Shown: in pieces, positions 43,785 to 51,200 of the stretch
How the letters are laid out: each line of letters opens with the position of its first letter
Numbering within the stretch: the first letter of the stretch is position 1
DNA from: Candidatus Phyllobacterium onerii
GTDB taxonomy: Bacteria; Pseudomonadota; Alphaproteobacteria; Rhizobiales; Rhizobiaceae
Assembly: GCF_028331445.1 (NCBI RefSeq)
Contig: NZ_JAQMHX010000005.1
Span: forward strand, 124,001-188,000
Reading direction: 5' to 3'
DNA length: 64,000 bases
Position numbers and translations under genes: made by a program
Notes under the pieces: model-generated
Told to the model about the DNA's origin: nothing
The model's input: only the letters and a program-made list of their open reading frames with translations
Databases searched by the model: none

Positions 43785-44615
43785 CTATTCGAGTTTCAGG
43801 CCCGGCGCGAACAGGCCGGCAGGAGACAGGGTGAAAACCTCGCAGCCGTCCTTGGTGACACCGACCGTATGCTCATATTGCGCGGTAAGCGAACGATCGC
43901 GCGTAACGGCTGTCCAGCCATCGGCGAGCACTTTCACATGCGGACGGCCGAGATTGATCATTGGCTCGATGGTGAAGATCATGCCCTCGCGCAGTTCGAC
44001 GCCTTCATTCGACGTGCCGTAATGCAGAATGTTCGGCGCGTCGTGGAAAAGCCGGCCGACACCATGGCCGCAGAAATCCCGCACAACCGAGCAACGTTCT
44101 GCTTCCGCATAGGTCTGGATGGCTGCGCCGATAGCGCCGGTGCGTGCGCCAGGACGCACGGCCGCAATGCCGCGCATCAGGCTCTCATGCGTGACTTCCA
44201 TCAGACGCTCGGCCGCGCGCTTGATTTCGCCAACCGGGTACATGCGGCTGGAATCGCCATGCCAGCCATCGAGGATATAGGTCACGTCGATATTGACGAT
44301 ATCGCCTTCCCGCAGCGGCTTGTCGTCGGGGATACCGTGGCAGACCACGTGATTGATCGAGGTACAGCTGGACTTCGTATAACCGCGATAATTGAGCGTG
44401 GCAGGCAGAGCACCATGATCCGCACCGAACTCGAAGACAAAACGATCGATGGTGTTGGTCGTGACGCCCGGCGCAACGATGGACGCGAGTTCATCTAGGC
44501 AGCGTGCGGTTAGCAGGCAAGCCTTGCGCATGGCCTCAAACCCTTCCGGGCCGTGCAGCCTGATTTGCCCGGTATTTTTCAAGGGTGCGCTCTGTGCGTC
44601 GAGATAGGTGACCAT
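43785..44615 (-). CDS. map: Type I methionine aminopeptidase
   Basis: Removes the N-terminal methionine from nascent proteins. The 276-residue protein shows all metal ligands: Asp and Asp in DIVNIDVTYILDGWHGDSSR, His in CGHGVGRLFHD, Glu in MIFTIEPMIN and Glu in QYEHTVGVTK. TSINHVVCHGIPDD is also conserved. I place the start at 44615 because CGGAAAG precedes it and it lies 17 bases after the sfsA stop; the longer frame to 44690 overlaps sfsA. It is essential in bacteria that have a single copy. Confidence 0.95.
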   Translation of the reverse strand: MVTYLDAQSAPLKNTGQIRLHGPEGFEAMRKACLLTARCLDELASIVAPGVTTNTIDRFVFEFGADHGALPATLNYRGYTKSSCTSINHVVCHGIPDDKPLREGDIVNIDVTYILDGWHGDSSRMYPVGEIKRAAERLMEVTHESLMRGIAAVRPGARTGAIGAAIQTYAEAERCSVVRDFCGHGVGRLFHDAPNILHYGTSNEGVELREGMIFTIEPMINLGRPHVKVLADGWTAVTRDRSLTAQYEHTVGVTKDGCEVFTLSPAGLFAPGLKLE

Positions 44616-44632
44616 ATTCTTTCCGGTTGGCG

Positions 44633-45334
44633 TCAATCTATAATTGGCATCGTGCTGATAGCAGCGATACCCCTGGGTGTGATGTGGCATTTTACTGCGT
44701 AAGCTTCAACCCCACGCCGCATCGCCCGTTCGAAAGCCGCTGCATAAACAGGATCGAGATCGCCGCAGATTTTCAAACGTTCGCAGTCTCCGCGCTGGAT
44801 GACATAGAGCATGATACCACGATGACCGTTTTCAACCATGTTGCCAAGCTCATCCAGATGTTTTGCGCCTCGTGCGGTTGGAGAATCGGGAAATTCTGCA
44901 AGTCCGGCAGACCTTGAAAAATGTACGTTCTTGACCTCGACATAGGCGTCGGGACGATTTGGGTCACGCAAGAGTATATCGATGCGCGAATTCGAGCCGT
45001 ATCTTTGCTCGCGTTTTAACTCCGCATAGCCACTCAATGAGGGCAGGAGACCCGACAGGATCGCTTCTTCGGCAATGCGGTTTGGCAGGCCCGTATTGAT
45101 GCCAACCATGATGCCTTGCGCTTCAACCAGCTGCAAAGTGTGCGGATATTTGCGTTTCAAGCCATCTGAAATCGACAGCCACACCCTGATGCCCGGGTCC
45201 GTCAGGCCAAGCATGGAGCCGGTATTGGGAACTGAACTCGTGATCGGGTTGCCGTCGTCAAGAATAATGTCAGCGAGAAAACGCTTGTAGCGTTGAACCA
45301 GCCTGCCGGTGACGAGAGGGGAAGCGAATATCAT
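44633..45334 (-). CDS. sfsA: Sugar fermentation stimulation protein homolog
   Basis: The SfsA family is found in most proteobacteria; it has been described as a DNA-binding protein affecting maltose use and resembles restriction-type nucleases. The 233-residue protein has the family N-terminus [29 protein letters not shown], then [19 protein letters not shown] and [11 protein letters not shown]. The ATG at 45334 is the conserved start; no strong ribosome site is seen. It heads the sfsA-map-radC run, about 50 bases downstream of a probable small RNA gene on the same strand. Confidence 0.93.
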   Translation of the reverse strand: MIFASPLVTGRLVQRYKRFLADIILDDGNPITSSVPNTGSMLGLTDPGIRVWLSISDGLKRKYPHTLQLVEAQGIMVGINTGLPNRIAEEAILSGLLPSLSGYAELKREQRYGSNSRIDILLRDPNRPDAYVEVKNVHFSRSAGLAEFPDSPTARGAKHLDELGNMVENGHRGIMLYVIQRGDCERLKICGDLDPVYAAAFERAMRRGVEAYAVKCHITPRGIAAISTMPIID

Positions 45335-45387
45335 GCGGAGGATGTAGCCGACATGATGGACCGCGACAACGCCCCGGCACGGCGTAT

Positions 45388-45520
45388 AAAAAAACCTGCC
45401 TCTGAAAGGCAGGTTGAGTTTGCTCTGGGGTGGGAGAATCGGGCCAGCTTGGAGGTCTAACTGGACCCTGCTGCCGCAAATCAATGTGGCAGTGCTGAGA
45501 TAATAGGTCAGCTGCCGATT
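45388..45520 (-). ncRNA. Candidate small RNA upstream of sfsA
   Basis: On the minus strand a predicted promoter (45527-45555), a structured segment and an intrinsic terminator follow in order. The RNA start near 45520 begins with the 5' arm of a closing stem (GAATCGG, pairing with CCGATTC about 80 bases later), encloses a CTGCC/GGCAG hairpin and a GACC/GGTC pairing, and ends with AACCTGCCT-loop-AGGCAGGTT followed by about seven T. It contains no reading frame of note. The length (~133 nt) is in the sRNA range. Family is not recognised; it could also be a leader/attenuator for sfsA. Confidence 0.7.
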
Positions 45521-45526
45521 CGGGTC

Positions 45527-45555
45527 TCATAACTTTGTCTAACAGGCGGTGACAA
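45527..45555 (-). promoter_or_regulatory. Predicted sigma-70 type promoter for the small RNA
   Basis: On the minus strand, -35 TTGTCA (45550-45555) and -10 TTATGA (45527-45532) are separated by exactly 17 bases. Transcription would begin about seven bases later, at the base of the structured RNA. The region lies back-to-back with the lipoprotein gene on the plus strand. Confidence 0.6.
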
Positions 45556-45637
45556 AGCTTGAAAGAACCGGGCTGTTCTAATCAGCAAGAGTGTCACATG
45601 CTACGCAAAGGGACGAAACTCATCAGGAGGAGACGTG

Positions 45638-45817
45638 ATGAAACTCAAGTTTTTCCTACCGTTTGTTGCTCTCGCTGCACTTGGTTTGGCAGCCTGCGAC
45701 AACAAGCCATCTGAAGGTAATGCCACGCCGCCCGCGACGACATCTGAACCGGCAGCACCTGCTCCGGCACCAGCCACACCCGCCCCGGATCCTGCAAAAC
45801 CAGCGCCTGCCAACTAG
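45638..45817 (+). CDS. Small Pro/Ala-rich lipoprotein
   Basis: This 59-residue lipoprotein precursor has a basic start, hydrophobic FLPFVALAALG and lipobox LAAC, leaving a short tail made almost only of Pro, Ala, Thr and Glu (PAPAPATPAPDPAKPA). Such short lipoproteins are common in Rhizobiales; function is unknown. The ATG at 45638 follows GGAGGAGACGTG; a GTG at 45635 is the alternative. It is followed by its own terminator. Confidence 0.82.
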   Translation: MKLKFFLPFVALAALGLAACDNKPSEGNATPPATTSEPAAPAPAPATPAPDPAKPAPAN

Positions 45818-45838
45818 GCTGCAGCAAGACAACACCAG

Positions 45839-45867
45839 ACGGCCAGCTCACCCGGAGTTGGCCGTTT
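45839..45867 (+). terminator. Rho-independent terminator after lipoprotein gene
   Basis: A stem (ACGGCCAGCT with AGTTGGCCGT, one G-U pair) around a CACCCGG loop and followed by TTTT sits about 20 bases after the small lipoprotein gene. Confidence 0.85.
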
Positions 45868-45936
45868 TCTGTTGCAGGCAAACATCCCGAGATGAGAGCT
45901 CTTGCAGGCAAGCAATTGAATTTTCGAGAGAAAACC

Positions 45937-46010
45937 TGGTACGCCCAAGGGGAATCGAACCCCTGTTTGCGCCGTGAAAGGGCGCGCTGTCCGACCTAGA
46001 CGCGCGCCCG
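45937..46010 (-). tRNA. tRNA-Glu(UUC)-like 3' remnant, probable attL
   Basis: The minus strand shows an anticodon stem-loop (GCGCC-CTTTCAC-GGCGC, anticodon TTC), a perfect T-arm (AGGGG-TTCGATT-CCCCT) and an encoded CCA end, i.e. a tRNA-Glu 3' half. The acceptor fails: the 3' strand TGGGCGT needs ACGCCCA but the 5' side reads CGGGCGC, and the D-arm is short (7-base loop). This is what remains on the chromosomal side when a phage integrates in a tRNA gene and supplies a new 3' end at the other junction. The integrase gene starts about 150 bases away, supporting attL. A functional tRNA-Glu would be expected at attR, outside the window. Confidence 0.65.
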
Positions 46011-46158
46011 AATATCCACCAGTTTCCACATTTGTTTATCCTGTGTTCGCTTTCGGTTCTGGTTTCTGAGGGCGTTGTCTGCTATTGTTTTGCTGTGGCC
46101 GTGCGTGCTTATTACACGAATATTACACGGTTTTCCAAATCGCAGGATCAAGCGCGCA

Positions 46159-47514
46159 ATGGCAAAAAATCTAGTCGAGGCAATAGTTTCCACGCGAAAC
46201 TCAAGGTTGAAGCTGTCAGAGGGCGAGCATTGGCGTGCTCTGGATGCTGACGTGCACCTCGGCTACCGGCGCGGCAAACGTGCAGGGCGCTGGCTAGTCC
46301 GCTGGTACGGTGAAATTTACCGGAAGGGAAAGACCGTTGCCGAATTGGGATATCGACGTGAAACGCTGGCGGCGGCGGATGATGTGCTGGAAGCCGATGG
46401 CGTTGACTGTCTCAGCTTCGATCAAGCCAAGCTTGCAGCAATCAAAAAGGTAGAAACGATTCGCGCCTCTGAGCTTGCCAGCGCACGCGGTCCAGTGCTT
46501 ACCGTGAAATCAGCGGTGGATAACTACCTTCTGCTCCGAGAAGCCAAAGAGGCAAAGGGTGGGCGTCAACATGACGCAAAGCGGCGGCTGACAAAACACG
46601 TCCTGAAAGACCCGATTGCAGAGACCCCTCTGCATGTTTTGCTGGAGGATGATCTATCGGCATGGCGTCGTCGCCGTCCGGCTGACATTTCCGTTTCAAC
46701 CGTGCGCCGTATAATCAATGACCTGAAAGCTGCTCTCAACGGTGCTGCTGCTGCATACCGTACTCGACTTCCTGCGCAACTTCCTATCGTCATCAAGAAC
46801 GGGCTCTCTACGGAGGAAGCGACTGCTCCTATCGCTCGTGAAAAACAGGCCCTTACCGATAGTGAAATCCGCAAGCTGATAATCCAGTCGATGCGTGTTG
46901 ATGAAGAGGGCGGATGGGAAGGCGACCTGGCGCGCATGATCCTGGCGCTTGCTTCGACCGGGGCCCGCTTCTCTCAGGTTGCCCGCATGACGGTTGCCGA
47001 CCTCCAGCCGGGCAAGTCTCGGCTGATGGTGCCGACAAGCCGCAAGGGCAGGGGCGTAAAGACAAGCACGCACACAGCTATCCGAGTGGGATCTGATGTG
47101 ATCGACGCTCTGGTGCCTGCCGTCGCCGGTCGGCGCGGACCTGAGCCACTTCTGATGCGCTGGCGACACAAGCAAGTGAGCGGTGAAGACAGGAAGTTGG
47201 CTCGTTGGGTCAAGGATGAGCGCGGTCCTTGGCTCAACGCAACTGAGCTGTCACGGCCATGGCGCTTGATAGCGACCGCTGCGGGGCTGCCTATCGACGT
47301 GGTGCCTTACAGCTTCCGTCACTCTTCCATCGTTCGGCAGCTTCGCGCGGGGCTTCCTGTGCGGCTCGTAGCGGCCTTGCATGATACCAGCTCTGAGATG
47401 ATCGAAAGGCATTACTCGGCTGCTATTGTCGATGCTTTGGACACGCTGGCCGCTGGAGCTGTGATTGATCTAATGCCGGATCGTGACAACGTTGTTCGCA
47501 TTGCCGGGAAGTAA
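46159..47514 (+). CDS. int: Phage tyrosine integrase
   Basis: This 451-residue site-specific recombinase has an N-terminal arm-binding and core-binding part (residues 1-240) and a C-terminal catalytic domain with the tyrosine recombinase tetrad: Arg in STGARFSQVARM, His-x-x-Arg in YSFRHSSIVRQL, and the nucleophile Tyr in IERHYSAAIV. The conserved His/Lys of the beta-hairpin is probably in PTSRKGRGVKT. I place the start at the ATG at 46159 since upstream codons overlap the attachment region. It faces away from the tRNA-Glu remnant and is followed by a non-coding gap. Confidence 0.92.
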   Translation: MAKNLVEAIVSTRNSRLKLSEGEHWRALDADVHLGYRRGKRAGRWLVRWYGEIYRKGKTVAELGYRRETLAAADDVLEADGVDCLSFDQAKLAAIKKVETIRASELASARGPVLTVKSAVDNYLLLREAKEAKGGRQHDAKRRLTKHVLKDPIAETPLHVLLEDDLSAWRRRRPADISVSTVRRIINDLKAALNGAAAAYRTRLPAQLPIVIKNGLSTEEATAPIAREKQALTDSEIRKLIIQSMRVDEEGGWEGDLARMILALASTGARFSQVARMTVADLQPGKSRLMVPTSRKGRGVKTSTHTAIRVGSDVIDALVPAVAGRRGPEPLLMRWRHKQVSGEDRKLARWVKDERGPWLNATELSRPWRLIATAAGLPIDVVPYSFRHSSIVRQLRAGLPVRLVAALHDTSSEMIERHYSAAIVDALDTLAAGAVIDLMPDRDNVVRIAGK

Positions 47515-47683
47515 CGAAATACGTCCTGTATTCACAATATGTGGTAGTATTGTTAGTGTACAACGCTATGTCTATGGGTATGTGCCATTGACTTGTACAA
47601 AAAATTCGGTCATTTTCCTAAAATGCAGAGATTGTCTCGGGACTCACCCGTTACATTCTGAGCCGGGTAAATTGGAACGACAG

Positions 47684-47722
47684 GCGTCAGCGATCCTCAA
47701 CAGGACCACTGGCGCTTTTTTT
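47684..47722 (+). terminator. Terminator in leader upstream of the excisionase-like gene
   Basis: GCGTCAG (47684-47690) pairs with CTGGCGC (47709-47715) and seven T follow. It lies 25 bases ahead of the excisionase-like start codon, about 170 bases past the integrase stop, so it can end integrase transcription or act as an attenuator. A second short stem (ACCCG/CGGGT, 47646-47668) precedes it. Confidence 0.7.
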
Positions 47723-47747
47723 ATGGCTAATCGCCAGAAGGAACCAA

Positions 47748-47957
47748 ATGAACACGACTTCACCGAACAGCGGTCCAGCCGCTTTTACAGTCAACGACTT
47801 CTGCGCATGGGCAGGCATCTGCCGCGCGACACTCTACAAAGAAATGTCAGCAGGAAAGATTGTGCACCGGAAACTTGGACGCCGCACATTGATCTTGCGG
47901 ACTGACGCGGAGAAGTGGCTTGCCGCTCTTCCGGTAGGGGGCTCGCATGCAGCCTGA
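47748..47957 (+). CDS. Excisionase/AlpA-like DNA-binding protein
   Basis: This 69-residue protein has a MerR/excisionase-type winged helix: FTVNDFCAWAGICRATLYKEMSAGKI is the helix-turn-helix, followed by the wing (VHRKLGRRTLILRTDAEKWLAAL). Such proteins direct excision or activate phage genes. The position just after int supports that. A ribosome site AGAAGGA precedes the ATG. Confidence 0.85.
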   Translation: MNTTSPNSGPAAFTVNDFCAWAGICRATLYKEMSAGKIVHRKLGRRTLILRTDAEKWLAALPVGGSHAA

Positions 47958-48078
47958 CCGACAAACGAAAACTCTGCTGACAGCCGTCAAGTTTGGCGAC
48001 GTGAGGCTGTCAACAGAGCTGAAACCGAACTCTCCCCAAAAGAAAGAACAGCACAATGACACTAACACCCAATCGTGA
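47947..48078 (+). CDS. Possible 43-residue phage protein
   Basis: An ATG at 47947, overlapping the end of the excisionase-like gene by eleven bases, is preceded by TAGGGGG five bases away and opens a 43-codon frame ending inside the next gene (TGA 48076-48078). The product is polar (LLTAVKFGDVRLSTELKPN). The frame also contains a 14-bp inverted repeat (47972-47985 with 48005-48018, one G-U), so the RNA is strongly structured there. Whether the protein or the hairpin is the functional element is open. Confidence 0.5.
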   Translation: MQPDRQTKTLLTAVKFGDVRLSTELKPNSPQKKEQHNDTNTQS

Positions 48079-48376
48079 TTCTGGAAAGCCAAAGCGTGGC
48101 GGCTATTCCATCCGTGTCGTGATCGATCCGGATGGCCAGCCTATCACCCTCAAGGGCCGGTATGCCTGGATGATGCGCAACCTCATCGAGGTTGGCGACA
48201 AAGGCCTTACCTCCATCGAGCGCCCTGCGCCTCGCATAGCCCACTACGTGTTTTGGTGCCGACGACTCGGTTTTGCTATCGAGACGATAGACGAAAAACA
48301 TGACGGTCAATTTCCTGGGTCGCATGCTCGCTATCGCCTCCGCTCTTTAGTTCGCATTCTCGAAGACGCAGCTTGA
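48056..48376 (+). CDS. Winged-helix domain protein
   Basis: This 106-residue protein is typical of rhizobial prophages: GRYAWMMRNLIEVGDKGLTSIERPAPRI covers a helix-turn-helix, and HDGQFPGSHARYRLRSLV a beta-wing end. It probably binds DNA as a regulator. It follows the excisionase-like gene and the small frame on the same strand and is closed by a hairpin. Confidence 0.78.
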   Translation: MTLTPNRDSGKPKRGGYSIRVVIDPDGQPITLKGRYAWMMRNLIEVGDKGLTSIERPAPRIAHYVFWCRRLGFAIETIDEKHDGQFPGSHARYRLRSLVRILEDAA

Positions 48377-48383
48377 AAGATCG

Positions 48384-48408
48384 AAGGGCAAGCCAAAACT
48401 TGCCCTTT
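48384..48408 (+). terminator. Rho-independent terminator after winged-helix gene
   Basis: A perfect stem (AAGGGCAAG with CTTGCCCTT) with a short CCAAAA loop starts seven bases after the winged-helix stop; the T run is short (TTT). The next 210 bases up to 48616 contain no gene I can support. Confidence 0.7.
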
Positions 48409-48616
48409 AGATCTCTGAACATCGGTGTAACTGCTCAGCGAACGAAAACGGAACAGAATTGGTGCGAATGAACAGGGGATGATCACTCTGTTAGCCTTGT
48501 AAGAACATGATTTTCGTGTGCTTTTGTCCCATCTCATCATCACGCCATAGGGGCGAATAGGGCCAAGACTTCACCCATGTACCCACAGCAAGCCATCCTC
48601 GAGGGGACATTACTTT

Positions 48617-49768
48617 ATGGAAGCAAACGGTAGTCGGCTAGAACGGGATCGGCAGGTACCGCTTGTTCTCCGATGGAGGCATGAGGAGCATCTAGCAGAG
48701 CTCCGGCGGGAGTTCGGCGGTAGCGAAACCACAGCCTCCATTATAATGTCGCTGGCAACAGCTGATGGGCCGGTCTCGTACTCGCGCAACCGAAACTTTT
48801 ACACCAATCTCCCAAGATACCGCTGCAGGCTCTTTACCTACGCAAACGTGACCCAGTCCGTTGACTACATAGCAAACAGTCATCTCATTTTTCACGATAA
48901 AGTTCGTCCTGGTCACCGGCATTGGCAGAGCTCAATGACTCCGACACCGGAACTTGTCGCTCGGGCAAACAGCATTATCCAAAACGGCCCGCCATTGGAG
49001 TTAGCGATTCCGCGCGAAACGATCGAGCTGCGCGATGCCAACGGCATTCCAGCGGGCTATCAGGACTCGCCTGAGACCAAACGGATGCGCCAACGACTCA
49101 GGGAAATGAATGAAGCAATCAGGGCCACCCTATTCACCGGAGTTCTGCCGGGGGCGATGGTCCGTATTTTCAACCGAACGTTTAACAGGGGAGGTCGTTT
49201 CTATGCCCTTGGAGGAAGCTGGCAGTCAATGAACCAGGAAGCGAGAAAACAGATCACCATTGGTGGCGAACCAGTCATCGAGATTGACTACAAGACATTG
49301 CACCCAGCGATCCTGTATGCACAAGCCGGGGCTCCTCTGCCTGATGACTGCTATTCCATAGATGGTTGGCCTCGCAGATTGGTGAAAAGGGCTTTGTTGA
49401 TCCTTTTAAACGCGAAGACCAGAGGCAAGGCGCGAGATGCAATTGCGCACGCCAAAGAAATGGAAGTGGTCTGCGCTCCCGGGACTGACGACGCCAAGAA
49501 GGCCGCAACCGAATTGATGGGAGCCATCAAGAGTCGTCATCACCGTATCGCAAGCGCATTTCACACAGATAAGGGTGCTGAGTTGATGCGGCTCGACAGT
49601 GACCTAGCTGAGTCAGTCATGCATGTCATGATGATGGCCGGGGTAACAGTGCTTCCAGTCCATGACAGCTTTCTTGTTCAAGCGTCACAGGCTCAAAGGC
49701 TCGAAGAAACTATGTTGCGGATTGCTTATGAAGCGGGGTTCGAATCGCTCCAAGTGACCAGTAATTGA
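48617..49768 (+). CDS. Phage protein with polymerase-like palm motifs
   Basis: No named family is certain. In the C-terminal half of this 383-residue protein, IEIDYKTLHPAILYAQAG (residues 221-238) resembles polymerase motif A with Asp224, RRLVKRALLILLNAKTRGK (253-271) resembles motif B with Lys257, and LPVHDSFLV (346-354) resembles motif C of family A DNA polymerases or T7-type RNA polymerases (HDE/HDS). A basic NRTFNRGGRFYALGG stretch (186-200) precedes motif A. The first half (about residues 1-130) has no clear domain. It is far shorter than normal polymerases. The RNase HI gene follows, which suggests a replication role. Catalytic activity is inference. Confidence 0.65.
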   Translation: MEANGSRLERDRQVPLVLRWRHEEHLAELRREFGGSETTASIIMSLATADGPVSYSRNRNFYTNLPRYRCRLFTYANVTQSVDYIANSHLIFHDKVRPGHRHWQSSMTPTPELVARANSIIQNGPPLELAIPRETIELRDANGIPAGYQDSPETKRMRQRLREMNEAIRATLFTGVLPGAMVRIFNRTFNRGGRFYALGGSWQSMNQEARKQITIGGEPVIEIDYKTLHPAILYAQAGAPLPDDCYSIDGWPRRLVKRALLILLNAKTRGKARDAIAHAKEMEVVCAPGTDDAKKAATELMGAIKSRHHRIASAFHTDKGAELMRLDSDLAESVMHVMMMAGVTVLPVHDSFLVQASQAQRLEETMLRIAYEAGFESLQVTSN

Positions 49769-49987
49769 TGTGAGAATTATGTCGAGTATAATCAAAGACA
49801 TAACCTCAAAACGTCTTACATATGGAGAAGGTGTGGTATCTCCGCTCTCTTCCTATCTGGTTACTGTGTGTAGTTTGGACGGTCTTCGGGTCTATTGAGA
49901 CTGTTTTGGACCAAATTCGGTGCAGGAAGAGAAAATTTTGCAAAAATTTTCTGCCCTCGCTGACAATCTCCCAAAGAAAGGTAGAGC

Positions 49988-50815
49988 ATGAGTTACGAAT
50001 GGCCAGGTGGGCTCTTCCCGTTGCGCGATTGGCTTCGCGCTCAATCTGTCGATATCGGGTCAATCAAGACCGAGCGTCAGGCGGCCTTCTTTGTGCAGAA
50101 CCTCGCAAACCAGCGGCTCAAATTTCCACCTAAGGGAGAATCGTGTTTTCCGCTGATGCAGAAGCTACAGGGCATTATCTGTGCTGGCACCACGACCACC
50201 CGAGAGGTCCCGACACGTGGAAAGTCCCTCGGCAAGGCGAAGAAGAAAAAGGCCGAGCAGAAGCACATCACTGCGTTTTTGCCCATGGAAGGCTTGGTGA
50301 TCTATTGCGATGGCTGCTGCCACCCAAATCCCGGCGATGGGGGGTGGTCATTTGTCGTCTATCGGGATGGCAAGGAAATCCACTCCGAATACGGTGGGTT
50401 AAGAAACACCACAAACCAAGTCATGGAGCTCACGGCTGCTCTGCTGGCGCTGCGCTGGTTCATTGAGCAAGGAAAGGTCGAACCGGTCGCAATGCGTTCC
50501 GACAGCCTCTACACAGTCAATGGCTGCAACGACTGGCGCATCAAATGGGCCAAGATGGGCTGGAAGCGCAAAGGTGAGAATGCCGCACCCGAGAAACAGG
50601 CAATCGCGAACGTAGGCCTATGGCAAGCACTAGATGCGGCATTACAGCAGGCTCCGATCACGTTGCAGTGGGTGAAGGGACATGCCGGCATAGAAGGCAA
50701 TGAGCGTGCCGACGAGTTGGCGGATCTCGGTAGATTAGAAATGATCGACGCCCGGGAGGCAATCGACGGAGACCAGTTGTGTCTCCTTCGACAGCAACTA
50801 ACATACGTCCTCTAG
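49988..50815 (+). CDS. Phage RNase HI with N-terminal extension
   Basis: The C-terminal domain (from about residue 100) is RNase HI: LVIYCDGCCHPNPGDGGW (first Asp), NQVMELTAALLALR (Glu), MRSDSLYTVNG (Asp) and VKGHAGIEGNERADELA (His and final Asp). It would cut RNA in RNA-DNA hybrids. The first 95 residues form an unknown extension ending in a Lys-rich stretch (GKAKKKKAEQKH). The gene follows the polymerase-like gene by 219 bases; the gap holds a perfect 10-bp A/T-rich inverted repeat (49930-49952) but no gene I can support. Confidence 0.9.
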   Translation: MSYEWPGGLFPLRDWLRAQSVDIGSIKTERQAAFFVQNLANQRLKFPPKGESCFPLMQKLQGIICAGTTTTREVPTRGKSLGKAKKKKAEQKHITAFLPMEGLVIYCDGCCHPNPGDGGWSFVVYRDGKEIHSEYGGLRNTTNQVMELTAALLALRWFIEQGKVEPVAMRSDSLYTVNGCNDWRIKWAKMGWKRKGENAAPEKQAIANVGLWQALDAALQQAPITLQWVKGHAGIEGNERADELADLGRLEMIDAREAIDGDQLCLLRQQLTYVL

Positions 50816-50822
50816 TGTAATT

Positions 50823-51089
50823 CTACCTGCGGCGGTTCGGCTTTAAGACGCCAGCGATGCTATTAATCGAAGCGTGAATGATCCGCTTTATCGCCTCTTC
50901 TTCTTCAGGCGTTCGTTCCTCGTATTCCACCCCAATTTCTTGATTCTGCCGGTCCACCTCAATGGTGTATTCGAGACGCCGGATAATTTCAGCGTTCATC
51001 GAACTGGTACGAGCCGCCTCCGTAAGCTTCTCGTGAAGCTCGGGCGGTATCCTCAACGTAATCCGCGTCCATTCATCCTGTTTAGCCAT
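50823..51089 (-). CDS. Arc-type ribbon-helix-helix repressor
   Basis: This 88-residue protein has an N-terminal ribbon-helix-helix motif (EWTRITLRIPPELHEKLTEA, SSMNAEIIRRLEYTI) of the Arc kind and an acidic helical tail. It is the only minus-strand gene in the early module, and its upstream DNA carries three related operator-like repeats, so it probably regulates the divergent early promoter(s) and itself. The ATG at 51089 follows ACAGGGG. Confidence 0.85.
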   Translation of the reverse strand: MAKQDEWTRITLRIPPELHEKLTEAARTSSMNAEIIRRLEYTIEVDRQNQEIGVEYEERTPEEEEAIKRIIHASINSIAGVLKPNRRR

Positions 51090-51102
51090 CCCCTGTTCAT
51101 AA

Positions 51103-51156
51103 CACCATTCTGGTGTCAGTGTCTTGACACTAATTTGGTGTGACACTAATTTGGTG
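51103..51156. promoter_or_regulatory. Triple operator-like repeat of the Arc-type repressor
   Basis: Two identical 16-base units (TGACACTAATTTGGTG, 51125-51140 and 51141-51156) stand in tandem, and a third, inverted and partly diverged copy (CACC-N8-TGTCA) lies at about 51103-51118. The region is between the repressor gene and the divergent plus-strand gene, within reach of both promoters. Ribbon-helix-helix repressors bind such repeats cooperatively. Confidence 0.7.
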
Positions 51157-51200
51157 CATGGTGATTTGCACCGTTGAGAAACAGTGAGGACTAAGCATAC

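Noticed and set aside
49822-50133. 103-codon plus-strand frame ahead of RNase HI
   Set aside because: Its second half overlaps the RNase HI gene in another frame and it has no supporting ribosome site.
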